A stretch of DNA of 64,000 bases from Brevibacillus panacihumi. Lineage in GTDB: Bacteria; Bacillota; Bacilli; Brevibacillales; Brevibacillaceae. The number at the start of each line of letters is the position of its first letter. The stretch's first letter is position 1. A program made the translations under genes and the position numbers. The DNA lies in contig NZ_RHHT01000027.1 of the NCBI RefSeq assembly GCF_003710985.1, forward strand, positions 62,001-126,000, written 5' to 3'. Under the pieces are notes generated by a model that was not told the DNA's origin, did no database searches, and saw nothing but the letters and a program-made list of their open reading frames with translations. Positions 1 through 7,321 of the stretch are shown piece by piece.

Positions 1-240
1 CAGGCGTTCATTCCATTTTTCTTGATCATCGTCCAGCTGATGCAGCGGGAGTGTTCGCAAATCCCCTTTTGTCAGGGCATGGTGGAGTCTGGGCAGGACG
101 GTTTTTTGCATATGAGCGGTATCTGCCATACCTTCGCAGTACATGAGGAGAATGGGCTGATTTTCGCTGGTAACCAGCCGAAGAAAGTTTACGTCGGCAC
201 AATGCGCATAAGTGTCCCGCAACGTGGCTTCACGATCCAT
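1..240 (-). CDS. GerA-type spore germination protein, subunit A (N-terminal part)
   Basis: The reading frame starts at an ATG at 240 and stays open for 80 codons to the window edge, so only the N-terminus is present. The segment LVTSENQPILLMYCEGMAD matches the N-terminal region of GerAA/GerKA/GerBA proteins, where a short conserved stretch ending in a 'Y-x-G-x-x-D' element precedes the membrane domain. GerA-type A subunits sit in the inner membrane of the spore and, with the B and C subunits, respond to nutrient germinants. The start overlaps the end of the upstream B-subunit gene by 11 bases, so the two are translationally coupled. The gene order here is B then A, unlike the A-B-C order of the second ger operon in this window. 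Identification rests on 80 residues and context. Confidence 0.75.
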   Translation of the reverse strand, partial: MDREATLRDTYAHCADVNFLRLVTSENQPILLMYCEGMADTAHMQKTVLPRLHHALTKGDLRTLPLHQLDDDQEKWNERL

Positions 241-1336
241 GGTTGGTATCCCTCTTTCGGTTACGGTTGCTCAAGACAAGCCCTGCTATACAAAGCGTAA
301 TCACGAGGATGAGTGTCATGAAAAGAGGGTAGTACACCTTGCTCAAGAAGGTCATAAAATGCATGTCGCTGAAAGGCAAGCTTGTGAATGCAATCATGCT
401 GAACCCCAAAAACACCAGCGTGTAGATTTTTTTGTGGGGATTGATGATTTCCATCAGCTCCACCATTAAAAAAAGGCATAACGAGATGCGAATGAAAGAA
501 CCGGAGAGCCATTGGTAGATTGCAAAAAACTCCATGTTTTCGAAGTTTTTGCCGATCGACAGCAACCGCCACTGTTCAAAGGCTGGAAACCGCTGGCGTG
601 TTGATTCGATAGGCCCAAATTCAGCAATCGCGCCGGTCAGTGGGCTCAGGGTCAGGACAATCGCTATGATCAGCATGGCGATGTAATGAGCAAGACGCAA
701 CGGCTTTCTGACGTGATGCTGGAGCAGGAGCACGATGATCATCTCGGTAAATCCGCCGCCGACGTACACCAATCCGTGGAGGACAGGCTCCATCCCGTTT
801 TGCAAAAAGGGAAGAAGCAGGGTGTAGTCCTTTTTGGGTATATTGCCAAAGGCAATGAAGAAGCCGAGGATGGAGACAAATGGCAAAATGACTCCTGACG
901 TGATACCCAAAGGGGAAATGCCCCCGTAAGCAGCAATCACGCAAAACACAACGAGCACGAGAGCGGTAAACCATTCCGGTGTGCGAGGCAGGTAATTGAC
1001 TGTTGTCCACGTCTGCGTGTCGATGAGGTGAACCAGGGCCATCATGTATAAGGCAAAAACGACAGGTCCTAGCAATAGATTTCTGGCCCATTTGCTCTGC
1101 GTTCGTTTGATCCATGCATGCAGGGATTCCTGGCGGAGGTGCGAGGTGATAAAAGCGAGAAGGCATGCCCATCCCACAAAGGGAATCGCGCCAATCAGGA
1201 CGGAAAGCCAGGCGTCACGCCCTGCCGCACTCAACAATAAGGGAATGACGGTGACGTGATTGGTGATTCCAACTGTAAGCATGAACAACATGATCGTTTG
1301 TCCGATGCCGATTTTTCCGTCCAGTTTCATCTGCAT
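230..1336 (-). CDS. GerAB-type spore germination permease
   Basis: This 368-residue protein is very hydrophobic, with about ten predicted membrane helices, and begins with the KIGIGQTIMLFMLTVGITNH segment typical of the spore-germination (GerAB/GerKB/YndE) branch of the amino acid-polyamine-organocation transporters. In this family the B subunit is thought to form the germinant-binding site in the spore inner membrane. The ATG at 1336 follows GGAGGGTGACAGC, a good ribosome-binding site. Its 3' end overlaps the GerAA-type gene that runs off the window edge, giving an operon. No C-subunit lipoprotein is seen upstream; if present it lies beyond the window. The germinant cannot be told from sequence. 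Confidence 0.88.
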   Translation of the reverse strand: MQMKLDGKIGIGQTIMLFMLTVGITNHVTVIPLLLSAAGRDAWLSVLIGAIPFVGWACLLAFITSHLRQESLHAWIKRTQSKWARNLLLGPVVFALYMMALVHLIDTQTWTTVNYLPRTPEWFTALVLVVFCVIAAYGGISPLGITSGVILPFVSILGFFIAFGNIPKKDYTLLLPFLQNGMEPVLHGLVYVGGGFTEMIIVLLLQHHVRKPLRLAHYIAMLIIAIVLTLSPLTGAIAEFGPIESTRQRFPAFEQWRLLSIGKNFENMEFFAIYQWLSGSFIRISLCLFLMVELMEIINPHKKIYTLVFLGFSMIAFTSLPFSDMHFMTFLSKVYYPLFMTLILVITLCIAGLVLSNRNRKRDTNHGS

Positions 1337-1473
1337 GCTGTCACCCTCCAGTCGCTGGTAATGATAGCGTTTGCCTGATCAATTGGAAATATGTATCGCG
1401 CATAAAGGTTACTCTCGCCGAGAAATTATGTTATCCTACGTGAAGGAAAACGCGGTAAGGAGTGCAGCCTACG

Positions 1474-2562
1474 ATGTATCCATTACTACGAAAATACCTT
1501 TTCCGGCTCGATCCGGAAGAGATTCATGAAAAGACGATTCATGCTTTGAAACTGGCAGAGGAGTCAGGCGTGGGCAAGCGGATGCTGAAAATGCTCTACG
1601 GAGTCTCGGATGAACGGTTGAAGACCGAACTCTGGGGCCTGACATTTCCCAATCCGGTTGGACTCGCAGCCGGATTTGACAAGAATGCCGAAGTGTATCA
1701 CGCGCTTGCAGCCATTGGTTTTGGCTTTGTTGAGATTGGAACTTTGACGCCTCAGGGACAGCCGGGCAACCCCAAGCCAAGACTATTCCGCCTTGCCGAG
1801 CATCAGGCTGTGATCAACCGAATGGGCTTCAACAATCACGGAGCCTATCTTGCAGGGAAGAACCTGATCGATTACGCGTATTCGGAAGCCCCGGTCGGCA
1901 TCAACATCGGGAAAAACAAGACGACACCGAATGAAGAAGCGGCTAGCGATTACAGCAAATGCCTGGACATGCTGTATTCTTACGGCCACTACTTCGTGAT
2001 CAACATCAGCTCTCCCAATACGCCCAACCTGCGCGATCTGCAAGAGACGCAAAGCATGCGCAACCTGGTGCGTGCCATACGGGAAAAAGCAGCAGAGCTG
2101 GAAGCGCGCGGTGCGAGAAAAAAACCGATTCTCCTCAAGGTAGCGCCAGACATGTCGGACGAGCATATGCGCGATGTCGTTCAGGCCGCAGTAGAGGAGG
2201 GCATTTCCGGCATTATTGCCACCAACACCACGCTCTCCCGCGAAGCCGTCCAGAATCACCCCAATGCGAATGAGACGGGCGGTTTGAGCGGAAGACCGTT
2301 GACGGAGCGTTCTACGCAATGGGTGAAGGAAATTTATCAGGAAGTCGGAGATAAAGTGCCTGTGATCGGGGTAGGGGGCATTTTTACCGGTGAAGATGCC
2401 TACCAGAAAATACGGGCTGGCGCCAGCTTGGTCCAGGTCTACACGGGGATGATCTACCAGGGGCCTGGCATTGCCAAGCAGATTAACAAAAAGCTGCTCG
2501 AGCTCATGGCGAAGGACGGTTTTACCCACATCAGTCAAGCAGTTGGCGTCGACGCCCGATAA
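1474..2562 (+). CDS. pyrD: Dihydroorotate dehydrogenase (quinone), class 2
   Basis: The 362-residue product oxidises dihydroorotate to orotate in pyrimidine synthesis and passes electrons through FMN to membrane quinone. The N-terminal region MYPLLRKYLFRLDPEEIHEK is the amphipathic helix domain that defines membrane-associated class 2 enzymes, and the barrel contains NPVGLAAGFDKN, NRMGFNNHG and the FMN-phosphate loop GVGGIFTGEDAY. I place the start at the ATG at 1474 because TAAGGAG (1456-1462) sits 11 bases upstream; an in-frame GTG at 1462 lies inside that ribosome-binding site. The gene is monocistronic here, away from other pyr genes. A class 2 enzyme differs from the class 1B PyrD/PyrK pair of Bacillus subtilis. 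Confidence 0.95.
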   Translation: MYPLLRKYLFRLDPEEIHEKTIHALKLAEESGVGKRMLKMLYGVSDERLKTELWGLTFPNPVGLAAGFDKNAEVYHALAAIGFGFVEIGTLTPQGQPGNPKPRLFRLAEHQAVINRMGFNNHGAYLAGKNLIDYAYSEAPVGINIGKNKTTPNEEAASDYSKCLDMLYSYGHYFVINISSPNTPNLRDLQETQSMRNLVRAIREKAAELEARGARKKPILLKVAPDMSDEHMRDVVQAAVEEGISGIIATNTTLSREAVQNHPNANETGGLSGRPLTERSTQWVKEIYQEVGDKVPVIGVGGIFTGEDAYQKIRAGASLVQVYTGMIYQGPGIAKQINKKLLELMAKDGFTHISQAVGVDAR

Positions 2563-2569
2563 TAGCAAA

Positions 2570-2616
2570 TGCCAGATCCCGCCCCAGTCCAAAACGGATT
2601 GGGGTGGGATCTGGCA
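2570..2616. terminator. Long hairpin after pyrD
   Basis: Two 21-base arms (2570-2590 and 2596-2616) pair with only two G-U positions around a five-base loop. There is no T-tract on either side, so it may act as an RNA-stabilising 3' end or a weak bidirectional terminator between pyrD and the convergent small gene. Confidence 0.5.
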
Positions 2617-2635
2617 AGTTCATACACGGTCGCTC

Positions 2636-2785
2636 TTACGGTTCTACCTTCAAGCCTTCCAGCCAGTCAGCATAACAGGAGTCGCAGAGTAGCTCGTCCC
2701 GCTCTTCTGTTCCTTGGAAAAACGTGATCAAGTGGGCAGAAGGAGACTCATGTTCACAGTGGTAACAACGATATACGGACGACAT
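2636..2785 (-). CDS. Small zinc-ribbon-like protein
   Basis: A 49-residue acidic protein with two CxxC-type pairs, CYHC near residues 7-10 and CDSC near 34-37, arranged as a four-cysteine zinc site. I chose the ATG at 2785 because AAGGAGG ends six bases before it; the longer upstream frame has no such site. Nothing else is recognisable. It stands alone between pyrD and a lipoprotein gene. Small zinc-finger proteins like this are common and mostly uncharacterised in spore formers; no function is claimed. Confidence 0.7.
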   Translation of the reverse strand: MSSVYRCYHCEHESPSAHLITFFQGTEERDELLCDSCYADWLEGLKVEP

Positions 2786-2930
2786 GCCGATCCTCCTTGG
2801 AGCAAATAATAGCGATGCGTTATTTATTTTCCCCTCGTTTTCCCTGAACATGTAGGAAAAACCCAGTAACAATCCGCTTGCCAGTACGTCTTAGTTCATG
2901 TAGGGACTATGGAAAAAGTTGGTGAGTGGA

Positions 2931-3596
2931 TTGAAGCGTTTTGCCTTTCTGTTGATCTTCACCAGTATGCTCGTAATGGGGTGTACAACAGCCAGCGATC
3001 GAACCTTTGAGATCATTTCGCAAGAGGAAGAACCTGCATCAGAACCCGTAACTACGGTAGAATCGGTAACTACGGTAGAACCCGTAACTACAAAAGAACC
3101 CGTGCCTGCAGGAGAACTCTCTCCGAAGCCGAAGGATGTCCCTGAACAGGTTGAGCAGAAGAAGCTCCTCTTGGACCAGGAGTTTCTGCCCCGTCTGGCG
3201 CGGAATGAAAGCAATGGATTCGATGTATCCATCGGCATGACGAAGGATGACGTCATCGCGAAGTACGGACAGGTCACAAGGGTGGAGGTTTACGAAGGGG
3301 GCATCTACTACGCGTTTGAGAAGCTCCCGGAAGGCATTTTTTACTTTGACAACAAAAATCGTGTTTACGCCATCCATCTGAGTGCCACTCATTTGAGCGA
3401 AACCAATCTGACGAGGATCATTGATGCGCTGGGTCCACCAGTTGAACAGGGGGAAAGCCTGGTAGATGGCGATTACACGCTTTTCTACAAAGCAGGGGAT
3501 AATGAGGTCTTCATCAGTGCGGAGAGCTCAGAAGCCAGTGTGGATAAAATAAGGATAATCAATAAAAAAATGTTGAATGATTGCCGCTCATGTTAA
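2931..3596 (+). CDS. Lipoprotein with VTT-rich linker and DUF4309-like domain
   Basis: The product is about 221 residues. A basic start followed by FAFLLIFTSMLVMGC gives a signal peptide with a lipobox, so it should be anchored to the outer face of the membrane. Residues about 30-60 form a low-complexity linker built on repeats of the type VTTVE-[S/P] and VTTKEP. The C-terminal half (from GFDVSIGMTKDDVIAKYGQ) resembles the DUF4309 family of Firmicute secreted proteins, with an all-beta look and a closing VDKIRIINKK strand. I prefer the TTG at 2931 (GGTGA just upstream, LKRF giving a natural signal-peptide start), but GTG 2922 and TTG 2919 are also in frame. Function unknown. Confidence 0.7.
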   Translation: MKRFAFLLIFTSMLVMGCTTASDRTFEIISQEEEPASEPVTTVESVTTVEPVTTKEPVPAGELSPKPKDVPEQVEQKKLLLDQEFLPRLARNESNGFDVSIGMTKDDVIAKYGQVTRVEVYEGGIYYAFEKLPEGIFYFDNKNRVYAIHLSATHLSETNLTRIIDALGPPVEQGESLVDGDYTLFYKAGDNEVFISAESSEASVDKIRIINKKMLNDCRSC

Positions 3597-3597
3597 A

Positions 3598-3646
3598 AAA
3601 GACCGATGCTTTTCCATTACGGAAGAGTATCGGTCTTTCTTTTTCT
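3598..3646. terminator. Bidirectional intrinsic terminator
   Basis: AAAGACCGAT (3598-3607) pairs with ATCGGTCTTT (3629-3638), extended by an inner TTCC/GGAA stem, with T-rich sequence on the right and A-rich sequence on the left. It separates two convergent lipoprotein genes. Confidence 0.85.
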
Positions 3647-3651
3647 TATTC

Positions 3652-4137
3652 CTATTTAGCTGGTTCTTTGACATGAAACACTGTCGCCAGTACGATTTCT
3701 TTCCCGTCTAAGTAAAGTTTTTTGATGATCCTGTATTCGCCCGGTGGAAAGCTGTAGTCAAAGGATGCTGCTTCAACTGTTCCCTGATATGCCTTTCCCG
3801 GCTCCAGTTCGATCCCGATCGAGGGAATACCATGATCCTCCCTGAAAGGAACGACGTGCCAGACACCCTGCTCAAGTTTGTCGACCTCGAATTCAACTCC
3901 AAAATGGATCGTGCCGGGTCCCGAATTTTTCACCTCGAATGGGATGGTGTCAAGTGGAGCTTCGTACTCTGCTTTCTCCAGATGCAGATCCACGCTGATC
4001 TCTGGATCGGTATAGGAGCTGGATAGCTCGCCGTACCCTGATGGTTGGGACAATTTGGTTAAGGGTTCCGGAGAACAGGCAGTTGTGAACAAGGCAACTA
4101 GGGCAGCAAAAAAGAGAGCCATTATTCTCTGGGTCAT
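3652..4137 (-). CDS. Lipoprotein with Ig-like domain
   Basis: 161 residues starting at an ATG preceded by AAAGGAGGTC. The N-terminus IMALFFAALVALFTTAC is a signal peptide with lipobox TTAC. The mature part carries a beta-rich domain with KAEYEAPLDTIPFEVKNSG and PPGEYRIIKKLYLDGKEI, the pattern of bacterial Ig-like extracytoplasmic domains that modify or cap surface assemblies (Big_7-like). It lies convergent to another lipoprotein and divergent from the SOS-box operon, but its start is well outside that operator. No catalytic residues are apparent and no function is assigned. Confidence 0.72.
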   Translation of the reverse strand: MTQRIMALFFAALVALFTTACSPEPLTKLSQPSGYGELSSSYTDPEISVDLHLEKAEYEAPLDTIPFEVKNSGPGTIHFGVEFEVDKLEQGVWHVVPFREDHGIPSIGIELEPGKAYQGTVEAASFDYSFPPGEYRIIKKLYLDGKEIVLATVFHVKEPAK

Positions 4138-4266
4138 GTGGGAAGACCTCCTTTATCAATAAGACGGCCGAAGCGGGTATCTGTTTCTTCGCAGGTTTCT
4201 TTTTTTGCTGCCGTGTATATCCTGGAAAGTAGAGAATACCGCTTTAGGAGCTGGAACAAATTTCAC

Positions 4267-4296
4267 TTGATAAACGAACTTGTGTTCCCATATAAT
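4267..4296 (+). promoter_or_regulatory. Sigma-A promoter with embedded SOS (LexA/DinR) box
   Basis: TTGATA (4267-4272) and TATAAT (4291-4296) are separated by 18 bases. Within the spacer, 4275-4288 reads CGAACTTGTGTTCC, which fits the Bacillus LexA/DinR consensus CGAAC-RNRY-GTTYC at 13 of 14 positions. An operator placed between the -35 and -10 is the classic repressor arrangement. A weaker similar half-site pair lies just after the -10 (around 4300-4311). Confidence 0.75.
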
Positions 4297-4330
4297 ACAA
4301 ACAAACGTTCTGCTTTCGGAGGCGAACAAC

Positions 4331-4546
4331 ATGAGCAAACAATTGCAACGTGCGATTGCACGCAAGCAACAGATTCAAATCATCTACCTTGGCCGTACAG
4401 GCCAGGCTACACAGCGCATCATCCGGCCGCTGGAACTCACGGGCGACCGGCTAAAAGCATACTGTCTTTCTCGCAGAGCACCGAGGGTCTTTCACATTGC
4501 CAACATCCTGGCGATTCAACCGGTGGTGAGCATGCGTGTTGTCTGA
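4331..4546 (+). CDS. Small WYL-like domain protein, predicted SOS regulon
   Basis: 71 residues, ATG preceded by CGGAGGCG. The stretch IQIIYLGRTGQATQRIIRPL, followed by LKAYCLSRRAPRVFHIANIL, follows the core layout of the WYL domain (a beta-barrel ligand- or nucleic acid-sensing module found in regulators), including the T-Q-R-I-I-R-P and R-V-F-H elements. It stands alone, without the usual N-terminal helix-turn-helix. The following gene supplies a winged helix and overlaps it by 11 bases, so the two may act as a split regulator. The promoter has an SOS box, implying induction by DNA damage. The WYL assignment is from pattern; the split-regulator idea is inference. Confidence 0.65.
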   Translation: MSKQLQRAIARKQQIQIIYLGRTGQATQRIIRPLELTGDRLKAYCLSRRAPRVFHIANILAIQPVVSMRVV

Positions 4547-4766
4547 CATCGAACGAAAGGTTTTGCGTGTGATCGCCAACTATTCGGCCGGTCGCCGACG
4601 CACCCCCACGATCGACGAGCTGTGCATCAAAACAGGGCGCAATCGCGGAGGAATCATGACAGTGCTGGAGGTGCTGGTCCGGGAAGGTTATATTGAATGG
4701 CAGCGTTCGCTGCCTGATCAAATCGTCGTACTGGAGGCATGGGAGCGCAAGGGTGGAGTCCGCTGA
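4536..4766 (+). CDS. LexA-N-terminal-like winged-helix protein
   Basis: 76 residues from a GTG at 4536 (a TTG follows at once, giving the same protein less one residue). LSDIERKVLRVIANYSAGRR, then TPTIDELCIKTGRNRGGIMTVLEVLVREGYIEW, has the helix spacing of LexA-type DNA-binding domains, where a region 'PT..EL......S...V...L..L...G.I' forms the winged helix. There is no autocleavage/serine-protease domain, so it is not LexA itself. It overlaps the WYL-like gene and shares its SOS-box promoter. It could compete at LexA-like sites or serve as the DNA-binding half of a two-piece WYL regulator. Both are inference. Confidence 0.62.
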   Translation: MLSDIERKVLRVIANYSAGRRRTPTIDELCIKTGRNRGGIMTVLEVLVREGYIEWQRSLPDQIVVLEAWERKGGVR

Positions 4767-4787
4767 CCGTGAAATGCCCCCGATTAC

Positions 4788-4815
4788 TTGAAATATTTGC
4801 GGGGAACAGTAAAAT
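4788..4815 (+). promoter_or_regulatory. Candidate promoter for map
   Basis: TTGAAA (4788-4793) and TAAAAT (4810-4815) with a 16-base spacer lie about 60 bases before the methionine aminopeptidase start. It suggests that this gene has its own promoter in addition to any readthrough from the SOS-box operon. Confidence 0.45.
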
Positions 4816-4876
4816 CAAGTTGTGCGGTTTGCTTATCGTAATGATCGGGGAACGAGCAAAAAAGGGGGGAATCAGA

Positions 4877-5626
4877 ATGTCAATTGAGAACGAAAAGGAC
4901 TTGGAAGGGCTGCGCAAGATCGGGAAAATCGTTGCAGAAGCAAGAGAAGCCATTCTAAAAGCTGTCCGTCCTGGAATTACGACAGCGGAATTAGACGAGA
5001 TTGGCGGCAGCATACTCAACAAGTACGGCGCAAAGTCTGCTCCTCAAGTGGAATACAACTTTCCGGGATACACCTGCATAAGTGTAAATCACGTGGTTGC
5101 GCATGGCATTCCAGATCGTACGGTCCTGCAAGAAGGGGATTATGTAAATGTGGATGTTTCCGCAGTATTGGACGGGTACTATTGCGATACAGGTGCATCC
5201 ATCGTAGTGGGACGTGAAGCAATGAACACGAAGGATGATTTATGTCGTTGTGCAGAAGAGTCTCTTTATCTCGCGCTCGAAAAGGTGAAAGCGGGAGGGA
5301 AGCTCAACCAGATTGGCCGTGCTGTGCAGAACGAGGCGAAAAAAAGAGGCTTTACCGTAATCAAGAATCTTACAGGCCACGGGATCGGAAGAAAGCTTCA
5401 TGAGGAGCCGGACCACATCTGCAACTACTACGATAAATCTGACACCCGCTTATTAAAGGAAGGATGGGTGTTGGCGGTAGAAACCTTCATCTCTACGGGT
5501 GCAGAATACATTGACGAAGGTTCTGATGGATGGGCGTATATCACTCCGGACAAGAGCCTGGTAGCCCAATATGAGCATACGGTAGTAGTCACAAAGGATA
5601 AACCCATCATTTTAACGGCTATATAA
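4877..5626 (+). CDS. map: Methionine aminopeptidase, type I
   Basis: 249 residues, the usual length for single-domain type I enzymes, starting at an ATG after AAAGGGGGGA; an open frame continues upstream from 4739 but has no comparable site. It removes the initiator methionine from new proteins in the cytoplasm. The metal ligands can be followed: the two Asp in VNVDVSAVLDGYYCDTGAS, His in LTGHGIGRKLHE, Glu in AVETFIS and a C-terminal Glu in QYEHTVVV. It lacks the N-terminal zinc-finger extension. It is located away from the ribosomal-protein locus, so it probably corresponds to the second, YflG/MapB-type enzyme of bacilli rather than the adk-linked copy. Confidence 0.92.
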   Translation: MSIENEKDLEGLRKIGKIVAEAREAILKAVRPGITTAELDEIGGSILNKYGAKSAPQVEYNFPGYTCISVNHVVAHGIPDRTVLQEGDYVNVDVSAVLDGYYCDTGASIVVGREAMNTKDDLCRCAEESLYLALEKVKAGGKLNQIGRAVQNEAKKRGFTVIKNLTGHGIGRKLHEEPDHICNYYDKSDTRLLKEGWVLAVETFISTGAEYIDEGSDGWAYITPDKSLVAQYEHTVVVTKDKPIILTAI

Positions 5627-5632
5627 TGCGAT

Positions 5633-5669
5633 AAAGGAGCCCATCTCAGAAGAGAAGGGCTCCTTTTTG
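5633..5669. terminator. Intrinsic terminator between map and glnA
   Basis: AAAGGAGCCC (5633-5642) pairs with GGGCTCCTTT (5657-5666), followed by TTTGC on the plus strand. It lies between two convergent genes and may serve both. Confidence 0.85.
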
Positions 5670-5673
5670 CTCC

Positions 5674-7092
5674 TTACAGATCATAATACAGTTCGTATTC
5701 CTTCGGAGTGACAGTGCGTTCGACTTGTTGGATCTCGTCGCGCTTGAGAGAAATCCAGCTATCGATCAGATCCTTGGAAAATACGTCGCCTGCCAAAAGG
5801 AATTCGTGGTCTTGCTCCAGTGCGCTTAAGGCTTCAGCCAATGAACCAGGCAAGCTCTTGATTTCATTTTTCTCTACGTCAGACAGGTCGTAGATGTTTT
5901 TATCAAGCGGACCGAAGCCCATTTCCCGCGGGTCCAGCTTTTTCGCGATGCCATCCAGTCCAGCCATCAGCATGGCGGCAAAGGCCAGGTAGGGGTTCGC
6001 GGTGGAGTCAGGTGTGCGGAACTCGATGCGTGATGCTTTCGGTGTTACCGCAGCTACCGGAATTCGGACGGCCGCAGAGCGGTTGCCTTTGGAAAAAACC
6101 AGGTTGACCGGAGCTTCATAGCCGGGAACCAGACGTTTGAATGAGTTGGTGCTCGGGTTGGTCAGCGCGATCAGTGCAGGTGCGTGATGAAGGATTCCCC
6201 CGATGTAATAGAGCGCGGTTTCGCTCAGATTGGCGTAAGCGCCTTTTTCAAAGAATAGGGGAGTATCGCCGTCGAACAGGCTTTGGTGGACATGCATGCC
6301 CGAGCCGTTGTCGCCGACGATGGGTTTCGGCATGAAGGTAGCGGTTTTGCCGTGTTTGGCCGCGACGTTGCGCACGATGTATTTGAACAGGAGCAGATTG
6401 TCCGCCGTGCGGGTCAGGGTGTCAAAACGGAAGTTGATTTCTCCTTGCCCTGCTGTAGCTACCTCATGGTGATGCCGCTCGACCTTGAGGCCGGTCTGTG
6501 TCAGCAATGTGCACATCTCGTTGCGGATATCGGCTTGGGTGTCAGTTGGCTGTACAGGGAAGTAACCGCCTTTGTTGCGGATTTTGTAACCCAGGTTTTG
6601 TCCTTCTTTGCCTGAGTTCCAGTAGGCTTCCTCGGAATCGACGTGATAGAACGAACCGGACGGACCGGATGCGTAGCGGACGTGGTCAAACAGGAAGAAC
6701 TCGGATTCAGGACCGAAATAGGCGGCGGTAGCAATGCCCAGGTCTTTGAGATAGGCTTCCGCTCTCAGGGCGATACCGCGGGGATCGCGATCATAGGGGG
6801 TGTTGTCGGGATTGAAGATGTTGCAGACGATGTTTAATGTTTTCTCTTCCACAAAAGGGTCGATGAAGGCTGTAGCCGGATCGGGCATGGCAACCATGTC
6901 GCTTTCCTCGATGGATTTATAACCTGTCAGACTGGAACCATCGAAAGCTACCCCGTAGAGGAAGGTATCCTCGTCTACGGCATAGGCAGGAACCGTGACA
7001 TGATGCTGACGGCCGAGCAAATCAACGATGCGAAAATCGACGTACTTGATGTCTTCCGATTCAATAGTGGACAAGATTGTTTTCATATCCAT
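5674..7092 (-). CDS. glnA: Glutamine synthetase, type I-beta-like
   Basis: 472 residues. It makes glutamine from glutamate, ammonia and ATP as a cytoplasmic dodecamer. Signatures visible are FDGSSLTGYKSIEESDM, the metal/ATP motif FGPESEFFLFD, HHHEVATAGQGEINFRFD, KTATFMPKPIVGDNGSGMH and NRSAAVRIPV. Length and inserts match the I-beta subtype of proteobacteria and actinobacteria rather than the ~444-residue I-alpha GlnA normal in bacilli. The adenylylation region is conserved, with Tyr401 in DKNIYDL. ATG at 7092 follows AGAGGTG. It stands alone, without glnR next to it, but its promoter region holds a GlnR/TnrA-type box. Probably a second, nitrogen-regulated GS; that role is inference. Confidence 0.93.
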   Translation of the reverse strand: MDMKTILSTIESEDIKYVDFRIVDLLGRQHHVTVPAYAVDEDTFLYGVAFDGSSLTGYKSIEESDMVAMPDPATAFIDPFVEEKTLNIVCNIFNPDNTPYDRDPRGIALRAEAYLKDLGIATAAYFGPESEFFLFDHVRYASGPSGSFYHVDSEEAYWNSGKEGQNLGYKIRNKGGYFPVQPTDTQADIRNEMCTLLTQTGLKVERHHHEVATAGQGEINFRFDTLTRTADNLLLFKYIVRNVAAKHGKTATFMPKPIVGDNGSGMHVHQSLFDGDTPLFFEKGAYANLSETALYYIGGILHHAPALIALTNPSTNSFKRLVPGYEAPVNLVFSKGNRSAAVRIPVAAVTPKASRIEFRTPDSTANPYLAFAAMLMAGLDGIAKKLDPREMGFGPLDKNIYDLSDVEKNEIKSLPGSLAEALSALEQDHEFLLAGDVFSKDLIDSWISLKRDEIQQVERTVTPKEYELYYDL

Positions 7093-7172
7093 GTAAAAAA
7101 CACCTCTATTCGCGAATTATTTTCCGGAACTTCCCCTTATCGTTCGTTCCTTATCCTTTTTTCTATGTTTGG

Positions 7173-7202
7173 ATTATAACGACCCGATAAAACGTTCGTC
7201 AA
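7173..7202 (-). promoter_or_regulatory. Sigma-A promoter of glnA
   Basis: On the minus strand TTGACG (plus 7197-7202) and TATAAT (plus 7173-7178) are separated by 18 bases, about 80 bases before the glnA start. The -10 is perfect and the -35 has one mismatch. Confidence 0.8.
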
Positions 7203-7221
7203 GAGTTTTTGTTACATTTGA

Positions 7222-7238
7222 TGTGAGAATATATGACA
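7222..7238. promoter_or_regulatory. GlnR/TnrA-type operator
   Basis: The 17-base sequence TGTGA-GAATATA-TGACA matches the TnrA/GlnR consensus TGTNA-N7-TNACA exactly. It lies 20 bases upstream of the glnA -35 and about 80 bases upstream of panE, so it could act on glnA, panE or both. Confidence 0.75.
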
Positions 7239-7321
7239 TAATATGAAGTAGTGTTGCAAATCGTTCCTTTTCTGTAGAATGGAGACAAGCGACTACGGAA
7301 TATGAAATGGAGGAGAGACGG

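Noticed and set aside
1462-1473. GTG at 1462 as start of pyrD.
   Set aside because: It overlaps the TAAGGAG ribosome-binding site that serves the ATG at 1474.
4739-4876. N-terminal extension of the methionine aminopeptidase to 4739.
   Set aside because: The ATG at 4877 has a strong ribosome-binding site and gives the standard family length; the extension contains the likely promoter.
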